DNA of 64,000 nt from Geomonas paludis (GTDB lineage Bacteria; Desulfobacterota; Desulfuromonadia; Geobacterales; Geobacteraceae). The notes beneath the pieces were generated by a model, which saw nothing but the letters and a program-made list of their open reading frames with translations, was not told where the DNA came from and ran no database searches. A program made the position numbers and the translations under genes. Position 1 is the first letter of the stretch. Every line of letters starts with the position of its first letter. The stretch lies in assembly GCF_014193585.1 (NCBI RefSeq), contig NZ_BLXY01000002.1:124001-188000 (forward strand), written 5' to 3'. Below, piece by piece: positions 7,029 to 16,282 of this stretch.

Positions 7029-9923
7029 CTAACCTCTTTCACTCTCCGCCCGTTGCGCCAGATACTGCTCCGCGTCTTCTTCTGTCAGAGGCTTGCTGAA
7101 GAAATACCCCTGGATGATGTCACAGCCGTGCTGAACGAGGAAGTCAAGCTGGGCCTGAGTCTCCACCCCTTCCGCCACCACTTTCTTGCCCAGTGTGTGC
7201 GCCATGCCGATGGTCGCGGAGGCGATCGCGGCATCGTCGGGATCGACCTCGATGTCCTTCACGAAGGAGCGGTCGATCTTCAGCTTGTCCACCGGGAAGA
7301 GCTTCAGGTAGCTCAGTGACGAGTACCCGGTGCCGAAATCGTCGATGGCAAGACCGATCCCCATGGCTTTCAAGGCGCCCAGGATCCTGACGCTCTCCAC
7401 GGGACGCTCCATGGTCATGCTTTCGGTCACCTCCAACTCGATCATGTGGGGATCGGCGCCGCACTCTTTCATGATCTCCGATAGCATCTCGGGAAGATCG
7501 GGCTGCCGCAACTGCCGGGCGGAGAGGTTGACGGCAATGGGTACCACCGGATGCCCCGCTGCGCGCCACCGTGCAGCCTGCCGGCAGGCCTTCTCGAACA
7601 CATGCCTGCCGATCTCCAGTATCATCCCGGTCTCTTCGGCGACGGGAATGAAGCGGTCCGGGTAGACCAGGCCGCTCTCCGGGCTCTGCCAGCGCACCAG
7701 GGCCTCGAAGCCGACCAGGTTGCCGGTGGCCGCGTCCACCTGGGGCTGGTAATGGAGCACGAACTGGTCGCCGGCGACCGCGCTGCGCAGGCTGTTCTCG
7801 ATGGCGAGCCGCTGCTGCGCGGCGGTGTGCATCTCCTTGGTGAACATCTGGTACGTGTTACGCCCGGCGGCCTTGGCATGGTACATCGCCGCGTCCGCGT
7901 TCTTGAACAGTTCCGCAACGGTGGTCCCGTCATTGGGGAAGACGCTGATGCCGATACTCGGGCTGGTGTAGACCGTGTTGTTGTCCAAAAAGTACGGGGC
8001 CGCCACGGTCTTGAGGATCTTCTCGGCCAGGTGCGCGGGTTCCACCTGTGACCGGATCGTGGGCTGCACCACCACGAACTCGTCCCCGCCGAAACGGGCC
8101 ACGACATCCTCGGCCCGCAGCGAGCCCTTGAGCCGGGAGGCCACTTCCATGAGCAGCAGGTCGCCGACATGATGCCCGAGCGTGTCGTTGATCATCTTGA
8201 AACGGTCCAGGTCGACGAAAAGGACGGCGAGCAGGTGGCCGCCGCGCCTGGCCTGTTCCAGCGCCTGGGTCAGCCGCTCTACCAGCGTGTGCCGGTTGGG
8301 AAGCGAGGTGAGGGTATCGGTATGGGCCAACTGCTCGATGCGCTTCTCCGCCTCCTTGCGCTGGGTGATGTCCGAGAAGGTGGCAAAGTAGTTGGTGATG
8401 ACGTTGTCCTCGCCGCGGATGGCAGTGATGGTGAGCCACTTGGGATAGAGCGAGCCGTCCTTGCGCTTGTCCCAGATTTCTCCCTGCCAGTAATTGGTCT
8501 CCAGGATGGAGCGCCACATGTTCTCGTAGAACTTCTTGTCCTCTATGCCCGACTTGAGCACCCTGGGATTCTTGCCGAGGGCTTCCTCGCGCGAATAGCC
8601 GGTGAACTGGGCGAAGGCCTTGTTGGTCTCCATGATCCTGTTTTCGCTGTCGGTTATGACGATCGCTTCGCCGCTCTCGTTGAAGATCTTTGCCAGCAGC
8701 TTGATCCGCTTCTGCGCCTTCATCTGCTCGGTGTTGTCCCGGATGCACTCGATGGCGCCGATGACCTCCCCCTTGGAGTTGCGCAGCACCGAAGCGGCCG
8801 AGGTAAGGTACGCTGGGCGGTCTCCGACACACGGGACCCAGCATTCGCCGTGCACGATGTCGCCGATGCGGGTAAACCCTTCATAGCGTCCGTCGCAGTC
8901 CAGCACCGGATTCATGGCCACATCGATCAGGAGCGGGCGACGGTGCCCGTAGAAAGGGAGGGAATACTGCAAATCGCCCCGACCGATCATGGCCTCGGCC
9001 GCCACGCCGGTCAGCCTGGCTAACTCTCTGTTCCACCCGACCACCTGCCCCGAGCTGTCGATGATGAGGGTGGCATCGGGCAAAAAGTCGATGATGGTCA
9101 ACAGGTACTGCCTGGAATCCTGCAACTCGAGGTTTTTCTCCTTGAGTTGGGCCTCCTGCTGCGAGCGCTCCACCTCGACTGTAATGGTGCGGCGTGTAAG
9201 AAAACCGATGGAGACGAGTCCAAGGAGCCAGATGGCACCGTGACTGAGGGCGACTCCCCGGGCCTGTTTTCCTGCAGCTGCATAAAAAGGAGCCAGCGGA
9301 ATCGAGACGTCGGTGCCGCCGCGCAGTTCACCCACCTTGATACCGGTCCAGGCGTGGCACTTGAGGCAGGACTCCTCCATGATCATGGGCTGCATCATGC
9401 GCAGGTACGGCTGCCCGTCGATCATGGTGGCGGCATGGTAGTTTTCGCGGGTCCCCTCGACGATGAACAGGGCTGTCTGCTCCCACGGGTCGGGCGCGTC
9501 CAAGGGGTTGAGGTACAGCCTGGAGGTAATTCTGGTGTTGACGCCGTGAAATTCGGGCGCCTCCCGGATGATCTCGTTCATGATCATGGCCGGATTTTTC
9601 AGCGTCAGACGCAGTCCCCGGGTCGTCTCCAGGTCCCGGTCCGGTACGTGGTTCAGAAAAGGGCTCGGAGAGACCAGCGGGCCGTGCTCCATGTAGATCC
9701 GGCCTCGTTTGGAGGCCCACTTCCTGAAAGCGAGGTCTTTGGCCAGCGCCATCTCTGCCTGGGTCTTGGCGAGCTCATGCGCCTGCTGGTAGGCAACGTG
9801 GACGTTCCACCATACGGCGAGGGCCAGCAGCTGGGTCCAGGCCAGGGCGGTAACTACAGCTCTAGAGAGGATTGTTTTTACGAAGCCGTTGTGCTGGAAG
9901 GAATTTTGGGGATCGGATTTCAC
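7029..9923 (-). CDS. Heme-motif PAS-GGDEF-EAL sensor (c-di-GMP cyclase/phosphodiesterase)
   Basis: Membrane sensor making and/or degrading c-di-GMP, 964 residues from GTG 9923 (GGGAGA lies 9 bases upstream; another GTG is at 9932). Transmembrane segment about 20-42. A periplasmic DUF3365/Tll0287-like domain about 45-215 contains ESCLKCHAW, a CxxCH c-type heme-binding motif. Second hydrophobic segment about 220-240. Two PAS regions about 270-390 and 400-520. GGDEF near 611 is intact (ARFGGDEFVVV) with an RxxD inhibitory site (RAED) five residues before it. EAL near 739 (FEALVRW) keeps NLSARQL, EVTES, IDDFGTGYSS, KIDRSFV and AEGVET, so both catalytic domains look active. Heme binding suggests redox or gas sensing. 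Monocistronic. Confidence 0.93.
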   Translation of the reverse strand: MKSDPQNSFQHNGFVKTILSRAVVTALAWTQLLALAVWWNVHVAYQQAHELAKTQAEMALAKDLAFRKWASKRGRIYMEHGPLVSPSPFLNHVPDRDLETTRGLRLTLKNPAMIMNEIIREAPEFHGVNTRITSRLYLNPLDAPDPWEQTALFIVEGTRENYHAATMIDGQPYLRMMQPMIMEESCLKCHAWTGIKVGELRGGTDVSIPLAPFYAAAGKQARGVALSHGAIWLLGLVSIGFLTRRTITVEVERSQQEAQLKEKNLELQDSRQYLLTIIDFLPDATLIIDSSGQVVGWNRELARLTGVAAEAMIGRGDLQYSLPFYGHRRPLLIDVAMNPVLDCDGRYEGFTRIGDIVHGECWVPCVGDRPAYLTSAASVLRNSKGEVIGAIECIRDNTEQMKAQKRIKLLAKIFNESGEAIVITDSENRIMETNKAFAQFTGYSREEALGKNPRVLKSGIEDKKFYENMWRSILETNYWQGEIWDKRKDGSLYPKWLTITAIRGEDNVITNYFATFSDITQRKEAEKRIEQLAHTDTLTSLPNRHTLVERLTQALEQARRGGHLLAVLFVDLDRFKMINDTLGHHVGDLLLMEVASRLKGSLRAEDVVARFGGDEFVVVQPTIRSQVEPAHLAEKILKTVAAPYFLDNNTVYTSPSIGISVFPNDGTTVAELFKNADAAMYHAKAAGRNTYQMFTKEMHTAAQQRLAIENSLRSAVAGDQFVLHYQPQVDAATGNLVGFEALVRWQSPESGLVYPDRFIPVAEETGMILEIGRHVFEKACRQAARWRAAGHPVVPIAVNLSARQLRQPDLPEMLSEIMKECGADPHMIELEVTESMTMERPVESVRILGALKAMGIGLAIDDFGTGYSSLSYLKLFPVDKLKIDRSFVKDIEVDPDDAAIASATIGMAHTLGKKVVAEGVETQAQLDFLVQHGCDIIQGYFFSKPLTEEDAEQYLAQRAESERG

Positions 9924-10103
9924 CTCAGCCACTCTCCCGGGGGTTCAGAGTACTCGGCCGATAGTTCATACAACGCAAGCTGGATAGCCAGCCATGGTGA
10001 CAACTGACCACAGTTTGGCTGCAGTTGTTACTATCGGGTCACAGAGGCGATGGCTGTATAGGACGAATGGAAATAACGATTTCGCAGAACCCTCATGGAT
10101 GAA

Positions 10104-10132
10104 GGGGACAGGCACCTGCGGAGCCAGTCCTC
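10104..10132. repeat. Dispersed 29-bp palindrome, copy 1
   Basis: GGGGACAGGC...GAGCCAGTCCTC, one base off the consensus GTCCCC end. It sits in the 370-base gap between the GGDEF-EAL gene and the tRNA-Ala promoter, where no gene is seen. Confidence 0.8.
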
Positions 10133-10292
10133 AATTCACTATCACAGGAGGGTGGCAGCCAACTCATCATGCAGGGCACAATCTTAGGAGACTGGAACAG
10201 GAAGTGGTTAATTGAGCAGGCACGGGAACGTAGAGCCGCAACCAGGGCGGCTATGCGGGATAATTTTTTTTGGTCCAGCACAGAATTATGTA

Positions 10293-10321
10293 TTGACAGT
10301 CAAATCAGCGTTTGCTATAAA
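10293..10321 (+). promoter_or_regulatory. Promoter of tRNA-Ala
   Basis: TTGACA (10293-10298), 17 bases, TATAAA (10316-10321): near-perfect sigma-70 promoter, start expected near 10328, 9 bases before the tRNA. Confidence 0.8.
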
Positions 10322-10336
10322 CAGGACTCCTTCGAT

Positions 10337-10412
<76 letters not shown>

Positions 10413-10420
10413 TCATTTAC

Positions 10421-10456
10421 AAAGGACTTAGGGATTTCCTAAGTCCTTTTTTTGTT
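10421..10456 (+). terminator. Terminator of tRNA-Ala
   Basis: AAAGGACTTAGG and CCTAAGTCCTTT arms followed by a run of T, 8 bases past the tRNA. Confidence 0.88.
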
Positions 10457-10488
10457 TCTGCATTAAACACAATCTGCTACTCAACGTG

Positions 10489-10526
10489 AAAAGCACCAGG
10501 CAACAGCGCCGGGTGCTTTTCTTTTT
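10489..10526 (+). terminator. Second hairpin-T terminator
   Basis: AAAAGCACC/GGTGCTTTT arms then CTTTTT. A backup terminator for tRNA-Ala, or a weaker one for the AttH-like gene coming from the other side. Confidence 0.5.
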
Positions 10527-10562
10527 GGGGCTCTCTTAGCCCGTGGGCCCTCATCCGAAGGA

Positions 10563-10667
10563 GGGGACTGGCTCCGCCAGGTGCCTGTCACCTTGGGGCA
10601 TGGCGAATTCGGCAGGGCTGAAATGAGCGTCCCGCTAGGGGGACAGGCACCTGCGGAGCCGGTCCCC
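10563..10667. repeat. Two dispersed palindromes in inverted orientation (copies 2 and 3)
   Basis: Copy at 10563-10592 reads GGGGACTGGC...CCTGTCACC (30 bases, with CGCCAGG in the loop). Copy at 10639-10667 reads GGGGACAGGC...GCCGGTCCCC. They face each other across 46 bases, directly downstream of the AttH-like gene stop. Confidence 0.8.
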
Positions 10668-10685
10668 TCTGCTTGCCACACTGCC

Positions 10686-11858
10686 TCAGCGCAACGGTTC
10701 CTTGTTTTCCGCAGCAGCACCCTTGTACCCAGTCATCTCCAAGTACCCGGAACCGCCGGGGCTCCCATCCAAACCGCGCACCGCGACTGCCCCCTCCCAA
10801 TAGCGAAACGCAGTAAGCAGCTCCTGTTCTGCTAACCAGGGCACCACCTCCAGGGCAAGCCCCTGTGTCGGAATCCGCAGCCGCCACACCGAGGGGTAGC
10901 GGACGCCGCTGGCGGGGCTCTGCCACCAACTCACCACTTCCAACTGCACCTCATCACGGCTCAGGTTTCTGCTGCTGCCGTCGGCGGCGACCAGGGTCCC
11001 ACCCGAGAAGGGATCGCTGCTGCCGTCGCGCCTGCGCAGCTGGTAGAACATCAGGTCCCTGCCGTCATCGAGGTGCAGGGCGAACCAGTCCCAGCCGACC
11101 TGGTCCGGTTCGAGGGCGCTGGTGCTCCATTCACGGTCTAGCCAGGAGAGCCCGCTCACGGCGAACCGCTCCGTGCCGAGGCGGAGCGTCCCCGAGGTTG
11201 CCAGGCGCGGTATCGAGTAGTAGTACGAGGCGTTTCCCGGCGTCGCCCCCTTGCGGCTCAGCCCCCCTGCCCCATTTAGTACCTCGGGCTTGACGCTGAC
11301 CAGATCGAAGTCGACGGCGAAATCGGGCTCGGCGGCAGTCAGGCGGACACCCCAGGGGCGGGGCGAGGTCTGCAGCGCGGACCAGTCTTCCAGGCGCACC
11401 GCGAGCGGATCCCCGCCGGCCCCGGCCAGCCCCAGCGCGGCCCGGCTGAAGCGCTCGGCGAAGCGATACTTCCTGCCCGCCACATCGGTCACCGCGAAAT
11501 GCGCCATGTAGACCTCGTTGGTCCCCCAGGCCGATGCCCTGGTGACGGCAACGGGAGTAAGCGCGGTCTTGAAAAAGGTGAGCTGGTAGCCGAAACGACG
11601 CCCGTCGGCGGCATGAAGGTTGCCGGTGAAGTACCACCACTCGTTGCGAAAGCCAGGATGCGGTCCGTGGTCGGCGGGAAAGGAGAAGCGGCGCGGCTTG
11701 TCGGCGCGCAGATACCCGGGTGCGGCGGCACCGCCCAGGGTCTGGGAGACGCTGAAGGTCTCCTGGCGCGTGTTACCGGCAGGGCGCGTGGCGGACCACA
11801 AGAACCAGATCAGCAGCAAGGCGCAAGCAGCAGCCGCGCAGATCAGGATCCGTCGCAT
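10686..11858 (-). CDS. AttH/CrtC-like secreted lipocalin-fold protein
   Basis: 390 residues with an N-terminal hydrophobic signal/anchor (about 5-22) and then a two-lipocalin-domain fold of the AttH / carotenoid 1,2-hydratase family. FSFPADHGPHPGFRNEWWYFTG holds the typical NEWWY motif, and WLDREWSTSALEPDQVGWDW is the conserved second-half motif. In AttEFGH-type systems this protein accompanies an ABC transporter, and here the ATG lies one base after the permease stop, with AGGAGG inside the junction. The role is probably periplasmic binding or modification of a hydrophobic cargo; hydratase activity is not implied. Confidence 0.85.
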   Translation of the reverse strand: MRRILICAAAACALLLIWFLWSATRPAGNTRQETFSVSQTLGGAAAPGYLRADKPRRFSFPADHGPHPGFRNEWWYFTGNLHAADGRRFGYQLTFFKTALTPVAVTRASAWGTNEVYMAHFAVTDVAGRKYRFAERFSRAALGLAGAGGDPLAVRLEDWSALQTSPRPWGVRLTAAEPDFAVDFDLVSVKPEVLNGAGGLSRKGATPGNASYYYSIPRLATSGTLRLGTERFAVSGLSWLDREWSTSALEPDQVGWDWFALHLDDGRDLMFYQLRRRDGSSDPFSGGTLVAADGSSRNLSRDEVQLEVVSWWQSPASGVRYPSVWRLRIPTQGLALEVVPWLAEQELLTAFRYWEGAVAVRGLDGSPGGSGYLEMTGYKGAAAENKEPLR

Positions 11859-11859
11859 G

Positions 11860-14394
11860 CTAATCCTCCTCCTTCAGGGCCAAGGCGGGAGAGGTGCGGG
11901 CGATCCTGAGCGACGGATAGATGCCGGCCAGGAACGCTGCCGTCACCGAGAGGAGCAAGGCCTGGCCGAGCTGCGCCGGCGTGATGGCGAGCTGCATGGT
12001 CCAGCCGAAGGAGCGGAGGTTGATCACGTAGATCAAAACCAGCGCCTCGGCGATGCCCAGGGGGAGCGACAGCAGCCCGGCGATGAGCCCGATCAGGACC
12101 GTCTCGCCACAGACGACACCCCAGACCTGCCCCGGTGTCAGCCCGATGGCGCGCAGCACGGCGAGCTCGCGGGCCCGCTCCACCTGCATGGCCATGAGCG
12201 CGGAGAGGATCCCCACGAAGGCGACCAGCATGGTCAGCATGCGCAGCACCCCGGTGATGGCGAAGGTGCGATCGAAGACCTCGACCGTGGCCTGGCGTAA
12301 CTGCGCGTTGGAGACCACCGTCACCTGCTCCCCCCCTACCCTTGCCCGCACCAACTCCAAAAGCCGCGCCAGGTCCAGCCCCGGCCGCGCCGTGAAGGAC
12401 ATGCCGTCCACGCTCTCATCGGCGAAATTGGCGAGGTAACCGGCGCGGCTCATGATGACGATGCCGGTATCGGAGCCGTAGTCGTAGATGACGCCGGCGA
12501 CGGGGAAGCGGCGCTCGCCGCGGCTGGTGCGCAGGGTGACGCTGTCCCCCGGGTGCAGGTGATGCCGGTAACTGTAGGGCTCGGAAACGAGCACGGCTGC
12601 GCCGCTGCGGAATGTGCTCCAGGCGCGGGCGGGATCGCCCTCCTTGAAGGGATAGCGCAGGAAGGTCCGCTCCGGGACCTGCAACGAAAACAGTTCCGTC
12701 CCACCGGCCGCGCCCTCGATGCGGACCCGGCGCGACAGCGTCACCAGGGCCTCCCCCTCGAGCACGGAGAGGCGGCGCACCAGGGCCGGGTCGAGCGGAG
12801 GCCGGTAGCGCCCGCCGCCGCGATCCGCCGAGGTCACGTAGACGTCGGCCTGCAGCCAGTTGGCGAGCCAGTTCTGCACCGTGAGCCGGAACCCTCCCAC
12901 CATGATGCCGACGCCGATCCCTGCCGAGACCGCAACCACCAGCGCCGCCGTCGCCACCCCGGTGCGGGAGAGGGACACCACCACGCCACGGGCGGCCATC
13001 CTGCCCAGCGAACCGAGCACCGTTTCCAGCAGAGGGCGCAGCAGCGCAGAGAGGAGCATGACGGCGGCCGGAACCAGCAGGGTGTAGCCGACGATGACGG
13101 CGAAGAGCCCGAGGAAGCCGCCCACGATGCCGCCACGCTCGGTGAAAAACAGCCCACAGCCGGCGGCGATAAGGACAAAGCCGCCGCAGGTCGCCAGCGG
13201 CAGGAGCCTCCTGCGCCGGGTCTCCACCTGCGAGCGCGACAGCACCGCGCGCGGGGGTGCGCCGGTCGCCTCCAGGGCGGCGGGCATGGTGGCGGCCAGG
13301 GTGGCGGCCACGCCGAGAAGCGCCCCTTTCCAGAGCGCGCCCGGTAGCAGCGGCACCCGGCGCACCTCCATGACGAAGTAGAGGTCGTTGATGGTCCTGG
13401 TAACCAGCCGGGTCAGTTCCGAGCCAAGCAGCGCCCCCGCCACCAGGCCGGCCACGGTGCCGGCTACCCCGATCAGCAGCGCTTCGGCGCAGATCATGGC
13501 GAAGACTTCCCTGCGGCTCACCCCGAGCGCCCGCAGCATCCCGATCAGACGTCGTCTGCGTACCACCGAGAAGGTCATCGTGTTGTAGATGAGGAACATG
13601 CCGACCACGAGGGCGAGCAGGCTCAGGGCCTTCAGGTTGAGCCGGAAGGCGCGGGTCATCTGGTCCAGGGCGCCCGCCCTGGCGCCGGCGGGGACGATGT
13701 CGGCGCCGGGGGGGAGGATGGCCCGCACCTCCCTGAGCACCCTGCCCCCCTCCGCCCCGTCCGGCAGGATCAGGTCGATGCGCGACAGTCGCCCCACCAT
13801 GCCCAGCAGCTCCTGCGCCGTGGCGATGTCGCACACCAGCACCGAGGCAAGCGCCACCCGGCTCACCTGGTCGGGAGGCTCCAGGAACCCTGCCAGCGCC
13901 AGCTGCCGCCTGACACCGGCGCTGTCGGCGGGATAGGTCGCGCCGCGCTCCAGGCGCAGTTCTGCGGCACTCTCCGGGAGCATCAGCACGGTGCCCGGGC
14001 GGGTCATGAGGGTGGTGAGCAGGCCGCGGTCGGCGAAGCGCGAGGAAAAGCTTCTCAAGGGAGGTTCGGCAAAGGGATCGATGCCGATCAGTTGGAAGGT
14101 ACGGCCGGCGAGTTGCAGGTGCCCGGACACCACCGGGGCCGAGCCCCGCACGCGCAGCTCCACGCGCATCCTGCGGTAGATATCCTCGGCAAGGCCGGTC
14201 GGGCCGCCGACGACCTGGTGCGTGGCGCGCCCGGCGACGGTCTCCGCGGCAAGACGAAAGGCACGCTGGGCCGCCTCGTTGGCGTGGTCCACCGCGGTGA
14301 CCACGGCTACCCCGAGCGCGACGCCCAGGACCGCCAGCACCGTGAGCCAGGGGTGGCGCAGCACGTTGCGCATCCCCGCGCGCCACAGGATCAT
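11860..14394 (-). CDS. ABC transporter permease, duplicated FtsX/MacB-type, 844 residues
   Basis: Inner-membrane permease made of two FtsX-like halves. The first half has TM about 17-38, a long extracytoplasmic (MacB periplasmic-core-like) domain to about 250, and three TM with [19 protein letters not shown] at the coupling loop. The second half repeats the plan, ending [20 protein letters not shown], more TM and a C-terminal [17 protein letters not shown]. The start is ATG 14394, overlapping the ATPase stop as ATGA. The same frame stays open much further upstream through the ATPase gene, an artefact of GC-rich codon use. Lol/Att-type exporters move lipoproteins or hydrophobic molecules away from the inner membrane; the exact cargo is unknown. 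Confidence 0.92.
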   Translation of the reverse strand: MILWRAGMRNVLRHPWLTVLAVLGVALGVAVVTAVDHANEAAQRAFRLAAETVAGRATHQVVGGPTGLAEDIYRRMRVELRVRGSAPVVSGHLQLAGRTFQLIGIDPFAEPPLRSFSSRFADRGLLTTLMTRPGTVLMLPESAAELRLERGATYPADSAGVRRQLALAGFLEPPDQVSRVALASVLVCDIATAQELLGMVGRLSRIDLILPDGAEGGRVLREVRAILPPGADIVPAGARAGALDQMTRAFRLNLKALSLLALVVGMFLIYNTMTFSVVRRRRLIGMLRALGVSRREVFAMICAEALLIGVAGTVAGLVAGALLGSELTRLVTRTINDLYFVMEVRRVPLLPGALWKGALLGVAATLAATMPAALEATGAPPRAVLSRSQVETRRRRLLPLATCGGFVLIAAGCGLFFTERGGIVGGFLGLFAVIVGYTLLVPAAVMLLSALLRPLLETVLGSLGRMAARGVVVSLSRTGVATAALVVAVSAGIGVGIMVGGFRLTVQNWLANWLQADVYVTSADRGGGRYRPPLDPALVRRLSVLEGEALVTLSRRVRIEGAAGGTELFSLQVPERTFLRYPFKEGDPARAWSTFRSGAAVLVSEPYSYRHHLHPGDSVTLRTSRGERRFPVAGVIYDYGSDTGIVIMSRAGYLANFADESVDGMSFTARPGLDLARLLELVRARVGGEQVTVVSNAQLRQATVEVFDRTFAITGVLRMLTMLVAFVGILSALMAMQVERARELAVLRAIGLTPGQVWGVVCGETVLIGLIAGLLSLPLGIAEALVLIYVINLRSFGWTMQLAITPAQLGQALLLSVTAAFLAGIYPSLRIARTSPALALKEED

Positions 14395-15095
14395 GCCCCT
14401 GCCCCCGGGACGCCGGCGGCATCGACCAGGACGCCGTCCTTGATGCTGAGCACGCGGTCGGCCAGGGAGGCCACCTCGCCGCTGTGGGTCACCAGCACCA
14501 GCGTGGTGCCGGCCGGGCGGAGCAGGCGCTGGAACAGGTCGAGCACCTGGCGCCCGGTCTGGGCATCGAGGTTGCCGGTCGGCTCGTCGGCGAGGACGAG
14601 CTTGGGAGCGTGCACCAGGGCGCGGGCCACGGCGACCCGCTGCTGCTCGCCCCCGGAGAGCCGGTCGGGAAAGGCGCGCCCCCGGTCGGCAAGGCCCACC
14701 GCGTCCAGGAGCTCGGCGGCACGGCGCCGTCCCGCCGGGGTCAGGGTCCCGGAGAGCTCCAGGGGAAGCAGGACGTTCTCCTCGACGGTAAGGGTGGGGA
14801 TCAGGTTGTAGAACTGGAAGACGAAGCCGATGTGGTTGCGGCGAAACAGGGTGCGCTCGCGTTCGGAGAGGCGGGAAAGATCGGAGCCGTCCACTCTCAC
14901 CTCTCCCCGGTCGGGAAGGTCGATGCCGGAGACCAGGTTCAGCAAGGTCGACTTGCCGGAACCGCTGCGCCCGAAAAGGAAGACCCAGGCGCCGGGCTCT
15001 ATGGACAGGGAGGCGTCGCGAAACACGACCCGCTCCCGGTCCCCCTCGTGGAAACTCTTGCCCACCCCCCTCAGTTCGACAATCGGTTCTGCCAT
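14391..15095 (-). CDS. ABC transporter ATPase, LolD/MacB type
   Basis: Cytoplasmic ATPase of 234 residues that powers the downstream FtsX-type permease. Walker [10 protein letters not shown] (about residues 38-46), Q-loop FVFQFYN, signature LSGGEQQR, Walker [13 protein letters not shown], switch His in LVTHSGE. The ATG at 15095 follows AAGGA by six bases; a GTG directly before it is the alternative. The ATPase, permease and AttH-like genes overlap or nearly touch, forming one operon read right to left. The ribosome site lies in a 14-bp sequence duplicated at 15279-15292 on the far side of a repeat element. Confidence 0.94.
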   Translation of the reverse strand: MAEPIVELRGVGKSFHEGDRERVVFRDASLSIEPGAWVFLFGRSGSGKSTLLNLVSGIDLPDRGEVRVDGSDLSRLSERERTLFRRNHIGFVFQFYNLIPTLTVEENVLLPLELSGTLTPAGRRRAAELLDAVGLADRGRAFPDRLSGGEQQRVAVARALVHAPKLVLADEPTGNLDAQTGRQVLDLFQRLLRPAGTTLVLVTHSGEVASLADRVLSIKDGVLVDAAGVPGAGA

Positions 15096-15292
15096 CACAT
15101 ATCCTTTTCCGATCAGGCATGATCTTCCGCCACATGGTTCCAGCCCCCTCTCCCTCCGGGAGAGGGCTAGGGTGAGGGCGTTGCCCAGAGCAGATTATCT
15201 GAGCCGGCAAACGCTTTCACCCGCCCGTTGGGCACCCTCTCCCAGAGGGAGAGGGACTAGCGGATGATCGTCGCTAGTCACATATCCTTTTC
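15096..15292. repeat. GC-rich inverted-repeat element flanked by a 14-bp direct repeat
   Basis: CACATATCCTTTTC occurs at 15096-15109 and 15279-15292. Between them, 15144-15255 is an imperfect palindrome with CCCTCTCCC/GGGAGAGGG at each end and inner GGGTGAGGGC and TTTCACCCGCCC segments. A homologous element in the opposite orientation is at 22815-22927. The flanking repeats look like a target duplication and contain the AAAAGGA ribosome site of the ATPase gene. Confidence 0.75.
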
Positions 15293-15311
15293 GGTAATGG
15301 GAGGGCGCCGA

Positions 15312-16229
15312 TCAGCTCCCCTGCTTGGCCTGCAAAGCCTCCTGCTGGGCCCGCTCCATTTTCTTGTTGCTCAGGTAGGCGGCCTTGTCGATCTCCTTCA
15401 ACTGGCGCGGGTACTTGGCAGTCATGTCGTACCAGCGGTTCAGGCGCTGCTCGAATCGCTGCCCCTCCGGGGTCTTCAGGGTGTCCAGGTAGGTCTGTAG
15501 GGCCAGGTAGTAGCGCATGGTGTTGCGCTCCACCGCGCCGCGCACCCCGTCGATGTAGGTCTGCTTCCCGTCCTCCCCGACCATGGTGAAGCCCACCTTG
15601 TCCCGCCCCAGCGTGGCGAAGTAGGTCTTGATGGCCATGCGCGCCATGGTGCCGTGGCTGTAGGTGTAGCTGAAGTGCAGGAAAGTGGCCTGTCCCTCCA
15701 GGGGGACCGCCTGCACCCCGATGCGGTGGTCACGGGTGCCGAAAGGCCCCTCCTCGCCCACCAGTGACAGCTCCAGGTAATCGGGGCGGCTGGCCCCGAC
15801 CCGGAAGGCAAGCTTCAGCGGATAGGCGTCGGAGGGGGGCTGAAAGTACTTGCGGCCGCTGTAGAGGGTCAACTGCGTCTGCTGCTTGGTGGTCTTGTAG
15901 ACGCAGGCCTTGATGTTGATGTGCAGGGGGGTGATTTCGCACCACGCCGCGGGAGACTGCAGCGCCTCGCGCACGGTCTCGAAGGGGTGATGGAAGACGC
16001 CGTACATGTCGACCCGCACCGAGTCCTGCCCCTCCGTCGACTCCAAGTAGATGGGGGCGCCGAACTGGTTCTTGTCCAGCTTCCCTTTCAGGGCGGCGTA
16101 CTTGGCAAGAAGGGCGTGTTCCCCGGCGGACTCGCCGTCAGCGGCGCAGGCGAGACCGTAGCAGAAAACGGCGATCAAAAGGACCAAAGCGGCGAGGGTC
16201 GCCCGGGTTATCCTCTGGGTAGCTACCAT
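15312..16229 (-). CDS. Exported protein of unknown function, possibly SRPBCC/START-like
   Basis: 305 residues from ATG 16229, which follows AGGAGGATTTTTCGT; a longer frame to 16283 only adds an Arg-rich stretch. Signal peptide about 5-30 ([20 protein letters not shown], cleavage after AxA). The middle reads [10 protein letters not shown]-type sequence followed by [20 protein letters not shown], similar in flavour to SRPBCC/START ligand-binding folds, though I cannot confirm that. The C-terminus is Lys/Gln-rich ([15 protein letters not shown]). It lies between the AI-2E-family transporter (53 bases upstream) and the exporter operon, all on one strand, so a periplasmic lipid-related role is possible. 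Confidence 0.72.
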   Translation of the reverse strand: MVATQRITRATLAALVLLIAVFCYGLACAADGESAGEHALLAKYAALKGKLDKNQFGAPIYLESTEGQDSVRVDMYGVFHHPFETVREALQSPAAWCEITPLHINIKACVYKTTKQQTQLTLYSGRKYFQPPSDAYPLKLAFRVGASRPDYLELSLVGEEGPFGTRDHRIGVQAVPLEGQATFLHFSYTYSHGTMARMAIKTYFATLGRDKVGFTMVGEDGKQTYIDGVRGAVERNTMRYYLALQTYLDTLKTPEGQRFEQRLNRWYDMTAKYPRQLKEIDKAAYLSNKKMERAQQEALQAKQGS

Positions 16230-16282
16230 ACGAAAAATCCTCCTCCGCCGCCCGCCTCTGCAGCCGGGCCAAGGCGCGGGCA

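Noticed and set aside
14395-15210. N-terminal extension of the ABC permease to 1116 residues
   Set aside because: The extra part is the ATPase gene read in another frame; the ATGA overlap at 14391-14394 gives the true start.
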